Positions 62,316 to 64,000 of a stretch of 64,000 bases of DNA are shown one piece after another. Each line of letters opens with the position of its first letter. The stretch's first letter is position 1. Source of the stretch: an uncultured Oceanisphaera sp. (GTDB lineage: Bacteria; Pseudomonadota; Gammaproteobacteria; Enterobacterales; Aeromonadaceae). The notes under the pieces are model-generated. The model was not told where the DNA came from, did not search any database, and worked only from the letters and a program-made list of their open reading frames with translations. The position numbers and the translations under genes are program-made. The DNA lies in NCBI RefSeq assembly GCF_947495715.1, contig NZ_CANLZU010000001.1:62001-126000 (forward strand). The letters are read 5' to 3'.

Positions 62316-63512
62316 ATGCTGGATAGCCGCACCATCGACATCGTCAAAAGCACAGTCCCTTTGCTGGAGTCTGCCAACACCGCCCTGACCGAGCACTTCT
62401 ACCAGCGCATGTTCCGTGACAACCCGGAGCTGAAAGACGTATTCAACCTCAGTCACCAGAAAACAGGCCGCCAGCCCGCCGCCCTGTTTACCGCCGTGCT
62501 GGCCTATGCCAAAAACATCGATAACCCGGCGGTGCTGAGTGCGGCGGTAGAGCGCATTGCCCAAAAGCATACCGGCTTTGCCATCAAGCCCGAGCAGTAC
62601 GCCATCGTCGGCCATCACCTGCTGGAAACCATCAAGGAACTGGCTCCCGATGCGGCTACGCCCGAAGTCATCGACGCCTGGGCTCAGGCCTACGGTGCCC
62701 TGGCCGAAATTTTTATCGGTCGTGAAGAGCAGATCTATCAGGGCAACGAAAGCAAGGCCGGCGGCTGGCGTGGCACCCGGGCCTTTGTGGTAAAGGAAAA
62801 GCAAGCGGAGAGCGAGCAAATCGTAAGCTTCCTGCTGACTCCGGCCGACGGCGGCGCCGTGGCCGATTACCTGCCGGGCCAGTACCTGAACCTGCACCTG
62901 GACAGCCCCGTCCTCGAACACAAGGAATATCGTCAATATTCCCTGTGTCAGGCCGCCAACGGCCGGGAGTATCGCATTGCCGTCAAGCGCGAACCGGGTG
63001 GCGTGGCTTCCAACTTCATGCACGATCAGGTACGGGTTGGCGACACCCTGCAGGTGCTGCCACCGGCCGGTGACTTCTTCATGGAAGTCAGTGCCGACAC
63101 GCCGGTCGTGCTGCTCTCCGGCGGCGTGGGTCTGACGCCGATGCGCGCCATGCTCGACCAGCTGCTCAGCCAGGGCCATCAGGCCGACGTTCACTGGCTG
63201 CACGCCTGCGAAAACGGCGCCCAGCATGCCTTCAAGGACGATATTCAACGGCGTCGCCAGGCCCACGCCAACCTGAATACCCATGTCTGGTATCGTACCC
63301 CGGCCGAAAACGATCAGCCGGCCGAAGACTATCACGCCGAAGGGCTGATGGACTTGAGCCAGGTAAAAGACGCCATCATTCAGGACGGTGCCCATTATTA
63401 CTTCTGCGGCCCCCTGCCCTTCATGGCCATGGTCAAGGAACAGCTGTCGGCCTGGGGCATCGAAGACGCACGCCTGCATTACGAGGTATTCGGCCCGCAT
63501 CAGAGCCTCTAA
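62316..63512 (+). CDS. hmp: Flavohemoglobin, nitric oxide dioxygenase
   Basis: 398 residues: globin domain (~1-140; TyrB10 at 29, Phe43, Gln53, proximal His85) and ferredoxin-reductase domain with FAD (YRQYSLCQ) and NAD(P)H (GGVGLTPMRAMLDQL) motifs and the C-terminal YEVFGPH. Converts NO to nitrate using O2 and NAD(P)H. Two NsrR-like boxes precede it. Confidence 0.96.
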   Translation: MLDSRTIDIVKSTVPLLESANTALTEHFYQRMFRDNPELKDVFNLSHQKTGRQPAALFTAVLAYAKNIDNPAVLSAAVERIAQKHTGFAIKPEQYAIVGHHLLETIKELAPDAATPEVIDAWAQAYGALAEIFIGREEQIYQGNESKAGGWRGTRAFVVKEKQAESEQIVSFLLTPADGGAVADYLPGQYLNLHLDSPVLEHKEYRQYSLCQAANGREYRIAVKREPGGVASNFMHDQVRVGDTLQVLPPAGDFFMEVSADTPVVLLSGGVGLTPMRAMLDQLLSQGHQADVHWLHACENGAQHAFKDDIQRRRQAHANLNTHVWYRTPAENDQPAEDYHAEGLMDLSQVKDAIIQDGAHYYFCGPLPFMAMVKEQLSAWGIEDARLHYEVFGPHQSL

Positions 63513-63630
63513 TGGCGACCGGATCCCACAATCCGACTCTCGCGGTTTACAGTCTTGACGAACTGCTCTAAACAGAAGACTCCGTTGCACATCTTCAGGG
63601 CAACCCTGCCCGGATTGACAGGGGGTTTTT

Positions 63631-64000
63631 ATGGATATCAATGCGCTGCAAACGCTGCTGTTTGTTCCGGCCAACCGGCCGGAACGTTTCGACAAGGCTC
63701 TGGCCAGCGGGGCCGACGCCATCATCATCGACTTGGAAGACGCGGTACCGGCGGCAGAAAAAGACGCCGCCAGCGCCACCCTGAGCGGCTGGCTGGACAA
63801 ACAGGCCGCCAACTCGGTGCTGGTGCGCATCAACGGCACCGGCAGCCCCTGGTTTAATCAGGACAGTGCCCTTTGCCGCTCCCCGGCGGTGGCCGCCATA
63901 GTAGTGCCCAAGGCCGAAGATCCCGAGGCGCTGCAAGAGCTGGCTCATATCACCGAAAAACCCCTGTTACCCTTTATTGAATCGGCGCTGGCCTTTACCC
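63631..64000 (+). CDS. CitE-like / HpcH-HpaI aldolase family protein, cut by the right edge
   Basis: First about 123 residues only. LLFVPANRPERFDKALASGA and IIIDLEDAVP match the citrate-lyase-beta/CitE-like barrel, with the Mg-binding acidic residues expected in EDAV and further on. Members act as (3S)-malyl-, citramalyl- or citryl-CoA lyases. AGGGGG precedes the ATG at 63631. The downstream context needed to choose is outside the window. Confidence 0.82.
   Translation, partial: MDINALQTLLFVPANRPERFDKALASGADAIIIDLEDAVPAAEKDAASATLSGWLDKQAANSVLVRINGTGSPWFNQDSALCRSPAVAAIVVPKAEDPEALQELAHITEKPLLPFIESALAFT

Noticed and set aside
62295-63839. 514-codon minus-strand frame opposite hmp and the CitE-like gene
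   Set aside because: Crosses two well-supported genes on the other strand and has no recognisable domain.

Overview
The window is a gene-dense, roughly 60% GC chromosomal segment of a gammaproteobacterium. Gene content and synteny (yejK/yejL/yejM, perM-bepA, cynR/cynTS, sutR/benE, a CrbS/CrbR two-component pair, hutZ-tonB-exbBD, a 532-residue isocitrate lyase) suggest a marine Aeromonadales member such as Oceanimonas, Oceanisphaera or Zobellella. This placement is an inference from memory of the families; no database was searched. I found no rRNA, tRNA, CRISPR array, prophage, integron or transposase.

Layout. 1-5.3 kb: bkdA1-bkdA2-bkdB (branched-chain 2-oxoacid dehydrogenase, minus strand, last gene cut by the left edge), then isocitrate lyase. 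6.0-8.4 kb: ahpC-ahpF behind a near-consensus OxyR operator. 8.5-14 kb: ndpA, yejL-yejM, a NlpC/P60 lipoprotein, a phosphopantetheinyl transferase and ybbN. 14-20 kb: an NSS transporter, perM, a TusA-like gene, bepA, a TlpA-like lipoprotein, arsC and a DUF2069 gene. 20.3-24.7 kb: a basic amino-acid ABC importer divergent from the lysine exporter lysO. 25-30 kb: asd (with a miniature inverted-repeat element just upstream), ycaO, an ScsC-like disulfide protein and an orphan CbiM-like permease. 30-38 kb: a diguanylate cyclase, a DUF3108 protein, crbR, crbS and an HcaT-like MFS gene. 38-44.4 kb: chaN, an EmrE-type SMR pump, a glycerophosphodiesterase, rhlE, a fasciclin protein, and benE/sutR. 44.6-49.5 kb: a CBS protein, hutZ, tonB-exbB-exbD and a chemoreceptor. 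50-52.5 kb: cynS, cynT, cynR and a small secreted protein. 52.7-58 kb: an orphan BMP-family binding protein, ettA, a single-domain globin and azlCD. 58-64 kb: a PhyH oxygenase with a divergent LysR, a carboxylate-type transporter, a DUF4202 gene divergent from hmp, and the start of a CitE-like gene.

Functionally this is mostly housekeeping and stress physiology: peroxide (OxyR/AhpCF), nitric oxide (Hmp with two NsrR-like sites), envelope quality control (BepA, YejM, MepS-like), heme and iron uptake (HutZ/TonB, ChaN), cyanate detoxification, and acetate/branched-chain carbon use (AceA, CrbSR, Bkd).

The most unusual content is intergenic. (1) At least nine copies of a long palindromic element, most with internal hairpins whose stems differ in sequence but stay paired around a constant CA-[G/T]GGA-TG apex. 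(2) Period-7 tandem arrays at eight of thirteen convergent gene junctions, in several cases supplying the stop codon and last residues of the flanking gene. (3) A 268-bp MITE-like element upstream of asd. (4) Several paired, unassigned operator-like palindromes. I did not find a convincing new multi-gene system.
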